Assembly: GCF_047948215.1 (NCBI RefSeq)
Contig: NC_134463.1
Location: forward strand, 100,034,657-100,098,656
Reading direction: 5' to 3'
Length of the DNA: 64,000 nucleotides
Source of the DNA: Lycorma delicatula
Taxonomy: Eukaryota; Arthropoda; Insecta; Hemiptera; Fulgoridae
Part shown: in pieces, positions 1-10,629 of the stretch
Layout: every line of letters begins with the position of its first letter
Numbering within the stretch: position 1 is the first letter of the stretch
Position numbers and translations under genes: made by a program
Notes under the pieces: generated by a model
The model's input: the letters and a program-made list of their open reading frames with translations, nothing else
Told to the model about the DNA's origin: nothing
The model's database searches: none

Positions 1-2
1 AC

Positions 3-690
3 ATTTATACAGACGAATCATCACTGCCGAGAGCAGGGGAAAAAGGAGCCGCGTACTACTGCCGCCACTTCTAGGGGAATTTTGTAGTCGGCGCTCCACA
101 AAGCCATTATGACGGAGTGATTGCCGCAATTCAAGCAGCCGCTACCCGAAGTTCTTTCCACACGAAAGGTAGTTTTTGTCGATTCGCAAGAAGCCATCCG
201 GAACTGCTGGCAGTTGAAACTCCAATGGGTTTCCAGCCATGTTAACATATATGGTAATGAAATGGCTGACAAATTGGCAAAGCTGGGAACCTCTCTGCCT
301 CGGCCACTCAGCACTCCTTCTCTTGACTCAGCCAAAGCGCAAATAGACTCTGCAGTCAATAAATGGATTGGCGAAAACCGCAAAGAATCAGGGACAGACA
401 AGAAGTGGGAGAACCTTGTCACACATGGCCCTATAAACTATAGCCTCCCTCGAGCAGTCAGCGTTGCTGCATTTAGATTAAACCCGGGCATGACTAGTTA
501 TATCGCATACAAGTTCTGACCTCTCCGGTATGCCGAGTCTGCGGCCACTAAACTATGGATACAAACCATCTGAGAACCTGCAGAGCTCTGGACTACTCGC
601 AGAAGGAAGATGAAGGCCCCGTTTACACAGAAGCCCCCTATACTGATCAGCGCGTCAAAAAATGGCTTATCAGCTAAGGGTGGGTATTGG
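3..690 (+). pseudogene. LINE 3' end: RNase H domain and C-terminal zinc knuckle
   Basis: C-terminal part of a non-LTR retrotransposon ORF2, cut by the window edge. Seen: an RNase H domain starting IYTDESS (catalytic Asp, positions 3-25), then YDGVIAAI near 110, VDSQEAI near 180 and WVSSHVNIYGNEMAD near 220-270, which is the classic His/Asp end of RNase H. A zinc-knuckle-like CRVCGH..HLRTC follows at 531-590. The first part reads in frame 3, 121-519 in frame 1, and the knuckle in frame 3 again, so there are at least two frameshifts plus stops inside the domain (near 72) and knuckle. The residue that is normally Glu in DGEI is Val here. RNase H after RT is typical of I, LOA and some R1 clade LINEs; I cannot choose between them. 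Dead copy. Confidence 0.8.
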
Positions 691-699
691 CTAGTAACT

Positions 700-3670
700 A
701 AGTAAGTATTTTTATTTCAAACCGCGTGTCAAGGAAATAGATAAGTTATTTCCAAAAATACCTCACAACAAATCGATTTTAAGCTGATTGACTGATCACT
801 GTAATTCCAGTATACATTGAAAATTATATGTTGTAGCTATTGATAATGTGCCCAATGTATTATTTAGATTCTTTATGTGGAACATACTTATTTTGTTACT
901 TACTACTTACTTTGAGAAATACTACTTTACTTCCTTTGAGAAATAGCACGTGCATACAAATCAGTGCATAATTATGAGTGTTGTGTGGATAATCCTATTT
1001 TGGTTTTGTGCGTATGTACATGCGCGCGTGCATATTTTTTAGTAATAAACTCCCCAAGATACGAAACCCCACCCAGAGACAAGATTGGTTTAACTTGTTA
1101 TTTATTGAGTATATTTGTTTTATTGCTGGATGACGTTATACTAGTAATTGTATGTTTTACACTGATTTATTTTACGTTTTATAATATTTTTGAATATGTC
1201 ATGTAAATTTGAACGTTGAGAAACTGATTTTTTTTTATACCGTAAAAATAAAGTTATAATTATGGAACTTTAATAGATTAATAATTAATCTATTCAAATT
1301 AATGGAACGTCAATATCCAATTAATAAAAGTAAATCATTAAATATGCAAGCTTACAGATGACACCGGTATTCTTAAAACATAGGAAAATGTCACATTTAA
1401 TTTACATAATAATAAATGAGACTACAAACATAATTTTTAGTAGTTTTTATTTGTTTATCTGTATTGGATTTATAACCAAACAAAACTATTTTCTTAAAAA
1501 AAGATAAATAATTCTTCTAAAATATAAAATATGGAAAAAAGAACACGTATTTACATAGTAGTATTACATAGGAATATAAAACTAAATTGTCGGTAATTAG
1601 AGTAAGACTAGCTTTTAAACGATTTGAATAAGTGACAAATGAAATTTAAAATATTATAAACAAAAAAGAAGTCGGTGTTCAACAAAACGTGGCAATAACT
1701 AAAGGGTAAATAATTTTTTTCTGAATGAATAAATAGTTATACGAAGTATTTCTTCTTTTTTGTATTAGAGATGTAAATTCAAAAAAATATTTTCCGAAAT
1801 TATAAAATATTTATGATAATTAAAGAAATTAATTATAGAAAAAATTATCCGAACTGAAAAATATTTCTATTAAGCAAAACAAAACAAATATTATTTTATC
1901 GAAGCATATCGTCTAATTATCCTTATCCTTATCCTTATCATCTAATTATCTGCATTGCCAAAAGGAGCATATTTTGGCAGTTTCACAGTTCAGGTATTTA
2001 ATGACAATTATTACTTCAATGAAATTAGTTTAGTTAAAAGCACTATATGAATAAAAAAGAAATCTTTCGGTATCGGTAGTTATCTAAACTAGTTCGCTCG
2101 GATTTTCCAAAAACAGGAAATGTTTCTTGCATCCTTGTAAGTTTTTCTGGTGGAATTTAATTATTGGTGACGAATTTGTCGGGTTTGAAATGCATAAGAA
2201 AACGGACAAAGAAACGAAGTATGATTTATTGAATTAACTTTAATCGTTAGGACTAGCATCATTGGTCTCGAACACGGTAGCTCGGCTGCAAATCATAAAT
2301 GTAAAGTTTCTTTTTATCAGATTTCAGAGAAAAATTTAAAGTAAATTCTTGAATGGTTGACATTTTTAAGAATCATCTTAACCGCACCAAACAATTATAC
2401 ATAAGCTAGATTAAAAAAAGTAAAATAAGATGGAAAGAAGGTAGTAAAAGTAAAATGAAAATGATAAACGAGAACTTTCAAAGCTGGAAAACCAAAGTTT
2501 GAAAAATAAAATTTATTATTTTTTTATTACAAACTAAATTTCAGTGAAGATCTATTTAATTAGTTTGTAGTTCTACACATCAAAAGTTTTGGAGGGACAA
2601 AAAATTTCCTTGAGAAATCCTGAACCCACTCCTTAATATTTAGATTTAACAATATTTAAAGTAGTAATTAGTTGCTCTAATCCTAGGAAATAATAATCCT
2701 CTAATCCTCTGATATACTGGAAATAATAATGGAAGAAATGGATGCCAGCTGTTTGAAGCATTTCTGTGGATAAGACCGTTTCTTATTTCAGAGTTTCTCT
2801 ATGAGAATATAATCTCTTTCTACTGTCACTTTTCCTTTTCCTTGACCTTTTCTTACCGGAAGTAACCTGTGAATTTTAACTCCTTGTGTCTTTTCATGTT
2901 AATATTTTGAGAACCTAATGCGTCTTTTGTATTATTGCAGTGTTGGGGATGGTGAAGTCTGTTTAAAAATAAATCCAGGAACACTCTTTCTTAACCAGTG
3001 TCTATAAAATAACTAATCTCAGGTAGATGTGCTTATAGGATAATAAAGCCGGATCTCGTAATAGTATTTAAGTAAATATTATTTAATCTAAACTATTGCG
3101 TAAAATGTTGCCTTAGTTGCTTCTCAATGATAAATTTCACTGAATTACGTATTTAATAAATAATTAAAACGAATTAATTAAAAATTAAATAAATTTTAAA
3201 CATTTGGTGAAATGCCGATCGATCGTTACAGCCATACGTTACGAGATGAAATATAGATTCCTGCATTATAAATAATTCAAAATCAAATTATAGTAATTAT
3301 GCATTTTGAATCGGTTAAAAACAACTCTCTTTTTAATATAACACGCAAATATCAAAACATTTTGTTATTATGACACATCTATGATTCCTAAAATGGTGTC
3401 ATATTTAACTTATTTCTTGTTATAGCATAGTAATAGCTCTAAAAATTATAATAGATATCACTTATTATTTTTAATTTATGGAAAAACAATATGAGATTTA
3501 CAGAAATAAAGTACTGTGCTAAACGATACTTCACCACAGTACACCGTACTAGCACAATGCTAAAGAATGTTAAATTTTTAATATAAACAATGGTTGGCAG
3601 CAGATTATTTTTTTAGAAATTAATTTTTACAATCGATCGCCAAAAGAATTGCAACTGTAAGTAAAATTTT
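700..3670. other. AT-rich stretch, no gene
   Basis: No reading frame with recognisable content. Contains a short run of three TTATCC units at about 1917-1936, flanked on both sides by copies of TCTAATTATC. A TATTATTGCAG acceptor-like site at 2930-2940 is followed by 22 open codons, too little to call an exon. Confidence 0.6.
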
Positions 3671-3679
3671 GGATAAGAG

Positions 3680-4495
3680 TAACATGTCAAGACAGGCTCA
3701 TCAAGTCTCGTTCTCTCATCAAAAGAAAAATAGAGATAACAGATAACAAATAATAATGTCAGATAAAAACAATAGAGACACAAAACAATAAAGACACCAA
3801 ATTCTCATCAGAGAATCAAAACCGCCGACTCAGAATCAACCACCAACTTTTCAAGTACGTTAAGTTCCAGTATAGATTCTTCAAGTTTAAACTCTCTTTG
3901 ACATAATTGACCACTGCATCATCCCACGGGTCACGCACTCAGATGATCATCCACGCCCTCAAAGATCGGCGAGATCCAGTACATGAAACTTCCACAATCG
4001 TCTTACTTCCTCACCATTTTCAAGTAGATTCAGCGCCAGCGGTTGCTTTGTTCAACCGACATCAGTAGTTTACTTAAGGGAAAGAATCCTACCGCACTGC
4101 TGCGGGAAGCTAACCTAGAGATATATGTCTGACCACCAGCCAATTAAGGCTCCATGCGCTTTAATAACGTGGACAGGTACTTGCTGGCATTCAGTGATCT
4201 AGCGCCTAGACTAAGTAAATTTTAATTTATGAATGTCATATATATTTTTAGTAGTTGACGGGGTGCGCCTACCCGTTTTAGTAAATATATAAGTGAGCAG
4301 TTGAGACACGTAAGCCGGTGGTGTATGGCACCGCGCTTAGTCCACTCACACTATTAGGTAAACTCTAGGAGCTATTTAGGACACTGGTCGCTAAACTGTT
4401 TCGAGTCTCAGTAGCCGTTTGTGGCACAGACATTCGGTATTATACTTTAGGGCAACCGAATGGAGCGGTGGCGGAAGAAATACCAAGCAAACCAG
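3680..4495 (+). mobile_element. Probable R1/LOA-like LINE remnant (3' UTR at its right end)
   Basis: A GC-richer block in AT-rich surroundings. From 3700 to 4170 there are short coding-like stretches with many stops and no domain I recognise. From about 4230 it reads like a structured untranslated region and ends at 4455-4490 with a segment (CCGAATGG, GGTGGCG, CAAGCAAACCA in order) that recurs at 5953-5990 directly after a LINE reverse transcriptase fragment. The shared end suggests that both belong to one LINE family and that this block is its 3' UTR. An LTR is an alternative; no target duplication was found to settle it. Confidence 0.4.
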
Positions 4496-4595
4496 CTCAA
4501 TCTCTCGATCGATTTAAACCGCTAAAACAATATCTATCATTTTTAGTAATTGTGTTTGTATATAAATAAATGTCGGTATTGCATGGATTTGGTGT

Positions 4596-4905
4596 TGAAA
4601 AATGTATCAGTTTTTACCAAATAGCAGAGAATCAAAGCAAAGAAAGCATCGTCAACCTACAGCAAGAATGTGAAAAAACATTTTAAAAAAATATGATAAC
4701 TGCTATTTGGACTTTGGTATTGCAAAGTCATGGCAAGAGAAAAGTCAACAGGGAAGAGAATCCATATTGTGTTGAAGGAAGAAAAATCAGTGCAAGGAAA
4801 GAAATGAAGAAGGTGGCTTTGTCAAGTTTAATTTTACTATTTGAAAAAACCTTGTGGCGATCAATAGCCTTTCCAACTAATTAATATCATTCGTTGAATT
4901 TGTTC
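4596..4905 (+). pseudogene. hAT transposase N-terminal (BED-finger) fragment
   Basis: Decayed start of a hAT-family transposase of the ZBED/SCAND type. Seen: MYQFLPNSRESKQRKH, a stop, then KKYDNCYLDFGIAKSWQ, which matches the usual (R/K)KY(D/N)..YL.FGF line just before the BED zinc finger; the finger's ILC remnant and a stop follow near 4775. Reading frame changes and stops show it is inactive. A hAT-type 3' terminal repeat lies about 130 bp downstream at 5032-5053, so the middle and C-terminus are deleted. The assignment rests on the short conserved line around the FGF motif. Confidence 0.6.
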
Positions 4906-5031
4906 AGTAACATTTATTTTTTTGGAACTTTTATCTAACCCTTGCAAAAGGTTATTGGCTATTTCGCAAAAGTTACTCGTTACGTAGGGTGCAACTTGAG
5001 GATATTTAGATTAATTAAGGGCGTTGAGAAT

Positions 5032-5056
5032 CGAAAAAGTTTGGGAACTACTGCTG
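5032..5056 (+). repeat. hAT-type 3' terminal inverted repeat
   Basis: CGAAAAAGTTTGGGAACTAC followed by TG. Read in reverse this is CAGTAGTTCCCAAAC, the standard hAT end. It closes the hAT fragment to its left. No matching 5' TIR or 8-bp target duplication was found, so the element is 5'-truncated or internally rearranged. Confidence 0.6.
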
Positions 5057-5375
5057 TAAGATAATGCCTATTTATATAGACGATGATATACAGATGTAAA
5101 TCCTGGGTTCCAGAAAATGAAAAAGAAAACAAAAATTGAAATGCAGTTGCATATTTCTTTGTTATTTAAAAGACAGTAGGTTTATAATGGCCATTTAAGG
5201 ATAGAATTAACACAGCTAGTGATTTTTTTTTTGGCATCGTGATACGATTAGGGTTTTACTTTAAAGTAAATAATCTATATTCAAGTTTTCAAAAATAGAT
5301 TTTTCTACATAAAAAAATGTAGATACAGAGCAGGCATTTTTAAGGGTATATAATAAAGTATCTATCAACATGATT

Positions 5376-5995
5376 TAGTGTGATCGGCTGTTATCGACCC
5401 ATCAGCCTCTTGCCGGTAATCGATAAGTTGCTTGTGGAACGGCTCTGGAAAAGCATTGAGGTGAACGGTTTTCTAAATCGACGCCAAAATGGCTTCACGA
5501 AAGGGGTTGGCATCGAGGATTGGATCTTAAATGCTGTTGCCGAGGTGGAAAGCTCCAACTGTAATATGTTTTGGCAATATTTATAGACATAGAGACAGCA
5601 TTTTTTTCCTTGTGTTAGAGTTCTGTCCTCTATGAGTTGGAACGCCGCAATGTTTCCATAGCCCTGCGTAGTACGCGACTATTTGTCTAATCGTACGGCT
5701 CTGTTTAAAGATGCGCACCTAGCTGTGGAAAATTCCGTCACAGGGGAAGCCCGCAGAGGGTTCCGTTCTCGGTCCCCTGCTGTGGAACCTGGTATTTAAC
5801 GGGTTTCTGGGATTGGCATTCCCAGAAGGGGTCACGGTCCAGGCTTTTGCCGATGACTGTCTCCTTTTAGTTCTTGCTAATTCACGACCGTAGCTGGAAG
5901 ATCGAACGTAACCACCCTTGTGAACCGCGAAGGGCTGGATGGCCATTCAAATCCGAATGGGGTGGTGGCGAGAGAAATGGCAAGCAAACCAATTA
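5376..5995 (+). pseudogene. R1/LOA-like LINE reverse transcriptase fragment, internally deleted
   Basis: Central part of a non-LTR reverse transcriptase. Seen in order: YRPISLLPVIDKLL (5385-5425), RRQNGFTKGVGIED, then FIDIETAF after a stop (5580-5610), SVLYELERRNVSIAL, DYLSNRTALFKDAHLA (5670-5725), a +1 shift in the RG.PQ motif, SVLGPLLWNLVFNGFLGLAF (5770-5820), and an intact FADDCLLLV catalytic motif near 5850. Soon after FADD the frame runs into stops and abruptly meets a 35-bp segment (5953-5990) that also ends the block at 4490. This suggests a deletion from the end of the RT to the 3' UTR. The clade (R1 or LOA) is inferred from the motif wording; frameshifts make it inactive. Confidence 0.75.
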
Positions 5996-5999
5996 CCCA

Positions 6000-7280
6000 G
6001 TGAATTGTTTTAGTTATTTAAATGAAATTTGAATTTGACTTATCGCTACACTACTTCGTAATTTATTAAAATAAAAATTTGTACGGACTAGATAAACTAA
6101 TAAAATAATTTCATAATTTTTTTCAATAGGAGTGTTTCATTTTGGAATTTCTTCTGCTTATTTATGATAATTTCATACATACCTACAAACATATTTTTTT
6201 AATCTTGATGTAGAAATAATTTCTTTTTTTTAGAGTGATATACAGTAGTTCGAATTTTTAAAATACATTTTTCTTTATTTAGTATTAAAAAAAATAAATA
6301 TTACAATAACGATAAAATAATCACAGCGCAACATCCGGCACTGACATTCAAATGAATTTTGTTACTGAGTGGCATTTAATGAATGGTTATGGTTTTATAG
6401 TGTTGAAGTAGTTGTAATATAGTATGTAATGCTCGAGGTTAGTTTCCTTTATTTTTCTCTTCTTTCTTTGCGATAGAATGTAGTTTAAGTCTACCATCAT
6501 CTAAGCCACTTCTAGATATAATATTAAATTTAAACTAAATCTTGATGTGCGTATTACATAATTTGCAACTGCATTAAGTATAGCTTATATATTATATGAA
6601 TAAATGATTACATATATAGCTATTATAAATTATGTACGAAGTTAGTTATTTTTATTTTCAGATGTACTATTATTTCCCATTTCATGCAAATAGTATAACC
6701 AATACTTAAAGTATATCTTTAATATACTATTATTTTACAGTTCACAATAATTTATGAATTATCGTCTATAGTTTTCATCTGCTTAAAAAGAAGTAAGTTC
6801 ATTCCTTAAAGTTAAACCGATTTATAATAAAAATTGTACGTAAAAATAAGATATTTACGTAAACATGTAAAGATATGTCAGGGATTTCTAAGGGTAAATA
6901 ATTAAGTATCTACAGACATGATTTTCCCAAGTAATTTATTTGGTTGTTTAAATCCTCACTTAATCAGGAAATTTGAATTTATCACTTAATTATCTTGTAA
7001 TTAATCTGTAGTCATACAAAAGTTTATTTTTCGATATAAATAATACCACAACTTAGATTATTTTAATCAGTAGGTATTTAAATGTAGTCGAAATATAATG
7101 ATTTAAACAAAAAATTATCATAATAATTCTATAAACAAGTAACGTAAGAATTTTTCTCGCTTATTTCAAAATTATAAAAAAATAATATAGTAGCAATATT
7201 TATGGAAATTATTTTAATTTGTTTTATCAATATATTGTATACCTAAATATTTTTAATTTTAAGAAGATTAAATAAATAAA
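6000..7280. other. AT-rich stretch, nothing recognised
   Basis: No open frame of note, no inverted repeat and no similarity to the other repeats in the window that I could see. Confidence 0.5.
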
Positions 7281-7282
7281 AA

Positions 7283-7531
7283 AACTTAGGTAAGGTATTA
7301 CTTGAGAGGATGAATGTAAATGAAGTGTAGTCTTGTTCAGTCTCAGTTCGACCAATCCTAAGATGTGTCGTTAATTATAAACCAACCACCGAAGAACACC
7401 GGTATCCACGATCTAGTATTCAAATCCGTGTAAAAATAACTGACTTTACTAGGACGTGAACGCTGGAACTGTCGACTTCCAAATCAGCTGATTTGGGTTG
7501 ACGCGCTCACCACTAGACCAACCCGGTGGGT
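7283..7531 (-). mobile_element. SINE1 copy A (tRNA-derived SINE)
   Basis: Reverse strand reads GGTTGGTCTAGTGGTGAGCG (Pol III A box region), then the 18-bp palindrome CCAAATCAGCTGATTTGG at 7479-7496, then a B-box region GTTCACGTCC, a body shared with copies B, D and E, and a tail containing CATCCTCTCAAGTAATACCT followed by an A-rich end. SINEs of this design are transcribed by RNA polymerase III and copied by a LINE's reverse transcriptase. The 3' tail is shorter than in copies B and D. Confidence 0.85.
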
Positions 7532-7960
7532 CTACGTAACATGTATCATGTATCAGAGTTAGCTAACCTAACTCTCTGGGTATTTTCGCAAACTTAAGAA
7601 AAATCGTTAATTCGTATACAAATAGATTTTATTTGCGTTTTCTACTGACCTCTAAAAGAATACATCATCCGTAACCACTAAACATTGTCGATCACTAACA
7701 TCTGCAGTGTACGAATATTCCAAGGGCAAAGCCATCCGATAGAAACCAGACTAAAGTCCTTACCGAAGAAAACAGACCTATTTTCCGATATCCATATTAA
7801 AACATCAATCTATAAATTATAGCAGAATTTTAACAAAAACCTTGTTTCCTTATGATAACTTATTCTAAGTAAGTATTCTTCAAAGCAAAGTATTCAAAGT
7901 ATTCAAAGCAAAGCTGACAGCACCATCTTGTAATTTATACGTAGAAAATTTGTTTTATAA

Positions 7961-8640
7961 AGCTTGGAAGGTGAAGGTTAATCCGGCTAATGTCTGTGCA
8001 TCTTAGGTTTGCAACGAGGAGGGGTGACTACCCCCGAGTTAACTTAATTACGTTTTCATCCGCATTCCAACAGCATACGATACTTAGAACTGCATCTGGA
8101 TTGCCGTCTGACATGAAAGATTGGTGTCAAAAAGAAAAGGATGCAGCTTAACATTAAGTTCTAGGAAATGTTCCGGTTGCCGGGCGGGGATCGCAGCTAT
8201 CATTATCTAACAAGCATATGCTTTACTTAGTCGTCCTGAAACCGATTTGGACCGACGAATCCAACTGTGGGGCACGGCAAGCAAAATTAACTTCGAATTC
8301 GTACAGCGATTCCAGAATAAACTGCTGAGAAATGTAACAGAAACGCCGTGCTTTGCGAAAAACACTGAAATAAACGATTATCTGGGGTTGCCGACCGTTC
8401 GAAGCTATTATTATCTAACAAACATATGCTTTACTTAGTCGTCCTGAAACCGATTTGGACCGACGAATCCAACTGTGGGGCACGGCAAGCGAGAGTAACT
8501 TCGAATTCGTACAGCGATTCCAGAATAAACTGTTGAGAAATGTAACAGAAGCGCCGTGGTTTGCGAAAAACACTGAAATACACGATTATCTGGGATCGCC
8601 GACCGTTCGAATAGGTTTTTTATGTTCCGAACTTCATCAA
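7961..8640 (+). pseudogene. Jockey-like LINE ORF2 C-terminus with tandem duplication (J1)
   Basis: C-terminal part of a jockey-clade reverse transcriptase, downstream of the catalytic motifs. Seen: LRFATRRGDYPRVNLNNVF near 8010-8065 and RYLELHLDCRLTWK near 8075-8115, the usual YLGLHLD.RLTWK line after small shifts. KPIWTDGIQLWGTAS and VQRFQNKLLRNVTE then follow near 8240-8340. That last block occurs twice in tandem, with a period of 208 bp (see separate entry). Several frameshifts and stops make it inactive. It runs directly into a jockey-type 3' UTR at 8640-8860. The 5' truncation is normal for LINE insertions. Confidence 0.85.
8221..8636 (+). repeat. 208-bp tandem duplication inside jockey copy J1
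   Basis: CTTTACTTAGTCGTCCTGAA begins at 8221 and again at 8429. The similarity extends about 29 bp upstream of each start. The units differ by scattered substitutions, for example AAAATT against GAGAGT after the GGCAAGC motif. 208 is not a multiple of three, so the duplication itself shifts the frame. Confidence 0.9.
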
Positions 8641-8862
8641 CGTTTCTTGGACTCATCTTTATATGAACTTATGTTTTGTTATTTATTTATGTATAATGTA
8701 AAAGATACGTATACATATGTATACACACACAATTCTATGAGGGATTTCAATGGAAACCTCCCTGCTCATGTCTTTTTTTGTACTCAAATTGACTTACGGT
8801 TCCGGTAAATTGTAACCGATTGTAAATTAAACAATGCGGCACCACAAAAACGCTTTGAAATA
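8640..8862 (+). mobile_element. Jockey 3' UTR of copy J1
   Basis: Shared with 27715-27925: GGACTCATCTTTA at the start, a TATTTATTTATGT stretch, an ACGTATAC block, CATGTCTTTTTT, CTCAAATT.ACTTACGGTTCC and CGATTGTAAATT at the end. Weaker versions of the last part end copies J3 and J6, which identifies it as the 3' UTR of this LINE group. Confidence 0.7.
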
Positions 8863-8869
8863 GTTACTT

Positions 8870-9530
8870 TTAATCAAAACTGTTTTGATAAATTTTCTTC
8901 ACAACTAGAGTTCATATTATTTAAATTCTTTAATTTTACAAGTTGTTTTCTACCTCCTAAAAAATGTTCACTTGCACTGACTATTTTGTCAGTCGTCGAT
9001 TAGATCGTTGTTCTTTAACTTTTTGTTGATTTGGAGGCGAACCGTTATTTCTAATTTGATTGATTTCATTTGTGTAATGAGTTTTGTGTTACTATACTGA
9101 AAATCTTAGGTTCAATTCCTGGTTTGGGTCTGAAAAATGTAAAACGTTGAAACTATAAAAAAATAGATTTTATAAATATTATTCTAGAAATAAAGACTTG
9201 AATTCATTACAGTCATTAATAAATCTAGATCTGATATGCGATAAAATACAACTACTTTATTGTTGTTTCAGAAACATATTCAGAAATAATAATGTGAAAA
9301 TTATAATCTAAAAAAAGGGCTTAATTTTTTTAACAAGAAGTTATAATTTTTGTTATTATAATTAGTAATGTTTTTGATACAATTATTATTATTTTTCTTC
9401 TTTACGTTTATTTTATTGCAGTCTTTTCTTTTGTATTTTTCTTCGTATATTTTCATTATAGTAAACTATATTTTATTCTTATAGTTGTAATTAAACGACT
9501 ATTAGCCAAATAAAATAAAGTGAATCGCCA
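8870..9530. other. AT-rich stretch, no gene
   Basis: Nothing recognisable except an isolated B-box-like GGTTCAATTCC at 9110-9120, with no convincing A box upstream. Confidence 0.5.
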
Positions 9531-9534
9531 CAAT

Positions 9535-10055
9535 GTCAGAATTTGGGGATTTCAAATCCCGGCCTAATCAACGAACATGAAAGAGACTCTCTAAAGCTGA
9601 ATATTTTGCGCCATTCTTTTATATGGAGGGAACTGTGACTGGAATTACCAGAATGGACACGCTCCAAAACCGATTATTTCCACAAATTCAATAAGATCGG
9701 GATGATTTTATTTTCGTGCATGACGGCGCTCCATCTCACTTCCACCACGGAGTACGGCAGAATTTGAATGACACAATTCCAGGACGATGGATCGGAAGAG
9801 GTGGGCAACACGATCTTGTTCACTTTAAGTGGCCTCCAAGGTCCCCAAATATTACCCCTTGAGATTTTCATCTGTGGGGCTACATAAAAGATAGCGTGTA
9901 TGTACCACCTACGCCTGCTACTCTTCAAGATTTGCGAAATGGAATCGTTACAGCAGTAAATTTAATAACCAGGGATCAGATAATTCGTGTGTGACAAGAA
10001 ATTGACTACCGATTCGACGTTTGTCTTATAATAAATGGTGTTGAATGCGTAAAAT
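9535..10055 (+). pseudogene. Tc1/mariner-superfamily (DUF4817 type) transposase C-terminal half
   Basis: Second half of an IS630/mariner-superfamily transposase of the insect type that carries a DUF4817 helix-turn-helix domain. Seen: INEHERDSLKLNIL near 9570, then FYMEGTVTGITRMDTLQ (9615-9670), FVHDGAPSHFH (second catalytic Asp, about 9710-9740), PGRWIGRGGQ (9780), WPPRSPNITP followed by a stop and DFHLWGYIKDSVYVPP (third catalytic position, 9825-9915), and YRFDVCLIINGVE at the end. At least three in-frame stops and one frameshift. A related, more decayed copy lies on the other strand at 42640-43610. No terminal repeats were identified. Confidence 0.8.
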
Positions 10056-10099
10056 AAACTTTGAACTTTCTTCCATCCAGTGATGTATCATATGTGTCT

Positions 10100-10400
10100 C
10101 TATCTACTGACATTCATTAGAAATAAATATTTAGATCTGCTCCTTTCTTTTTAAGTAATACTGCAGTATTATATTTTCAAATAAGCTTATCACGGAAAGT
10201 GCTTAAAATACTACGATTACCGTAGTTTACCTTTGAAAAACAATGCAAAAATGAAATCCAGCTAGAAAATGTAAGTACTGTAAAATACAAATCAGTAGAT
10301 TTATTTTTCTAAATTTTATTTCATCTTATACTCTCATTCTTAACTATAATATTCGGTAAAATATAGTGACAAATATTTTCATGTATTTTAATAATTTTTT
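10100..10400 (+). repeat. Dispersed repeat R-B, copy 1
   Basis: Aligns loosely with 16870-17190: both contain GAAAGTGCTTAAAA, then a (C/A)GATTACCGTAG or CAATTACTGTAA block, a short A-rich part, a (C/G)AGCTA or CGGCTA motif and a TTTATTTTT run ending in a CATTC(A/G)GTAA-type stretch. Non-coding and unclassified; it may derive from a DNA transposon. Confidence 0.45.
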
Positions 10401-10556
10401 TAACTCTTTCTTTTACTTAGGCTAATTTTCTTTTTCAATCGATCCCTTAATAAATAACTGATACTATATTATATATAAATAAATAAAATCATACTTATTT
10501 GCAAAAATAAGCAACATAACCTACAACAAAGTAAACATTGTCTCGGGTCAGGTCTG

Positions 10557-10558
<2 letters not shown>

Positions 10559-10625
<67 letters not shown>
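10559..10625. repeat. TA dinucleotide microsatellite
   Basis: Uninterrupted alternation of T and A for about 65 bp. Confidence 0.97.

Positions 10626-10629
<4 letters not shown>

Noticed and set aside
2930..3007. Terminal exon of a host gene (TATTATTGCAG acceptor followed by 22 open codons)
   Set aside because: Too short, no recognisable peptide and no upstream partner exon.
4230..4495. Solo LTR of an LTR retrotransposon
   Set aside because: No TG...CA boundaries or 4-6 bp target duplication could be fixed, and the right end matches a LINE relic at 5953.
9100..9130. Another SINE (B-box-like GGTTCAATTCC)
   Set aside because: No A box at the proper distance and no match to the SINE1 or SINE2 bodies.
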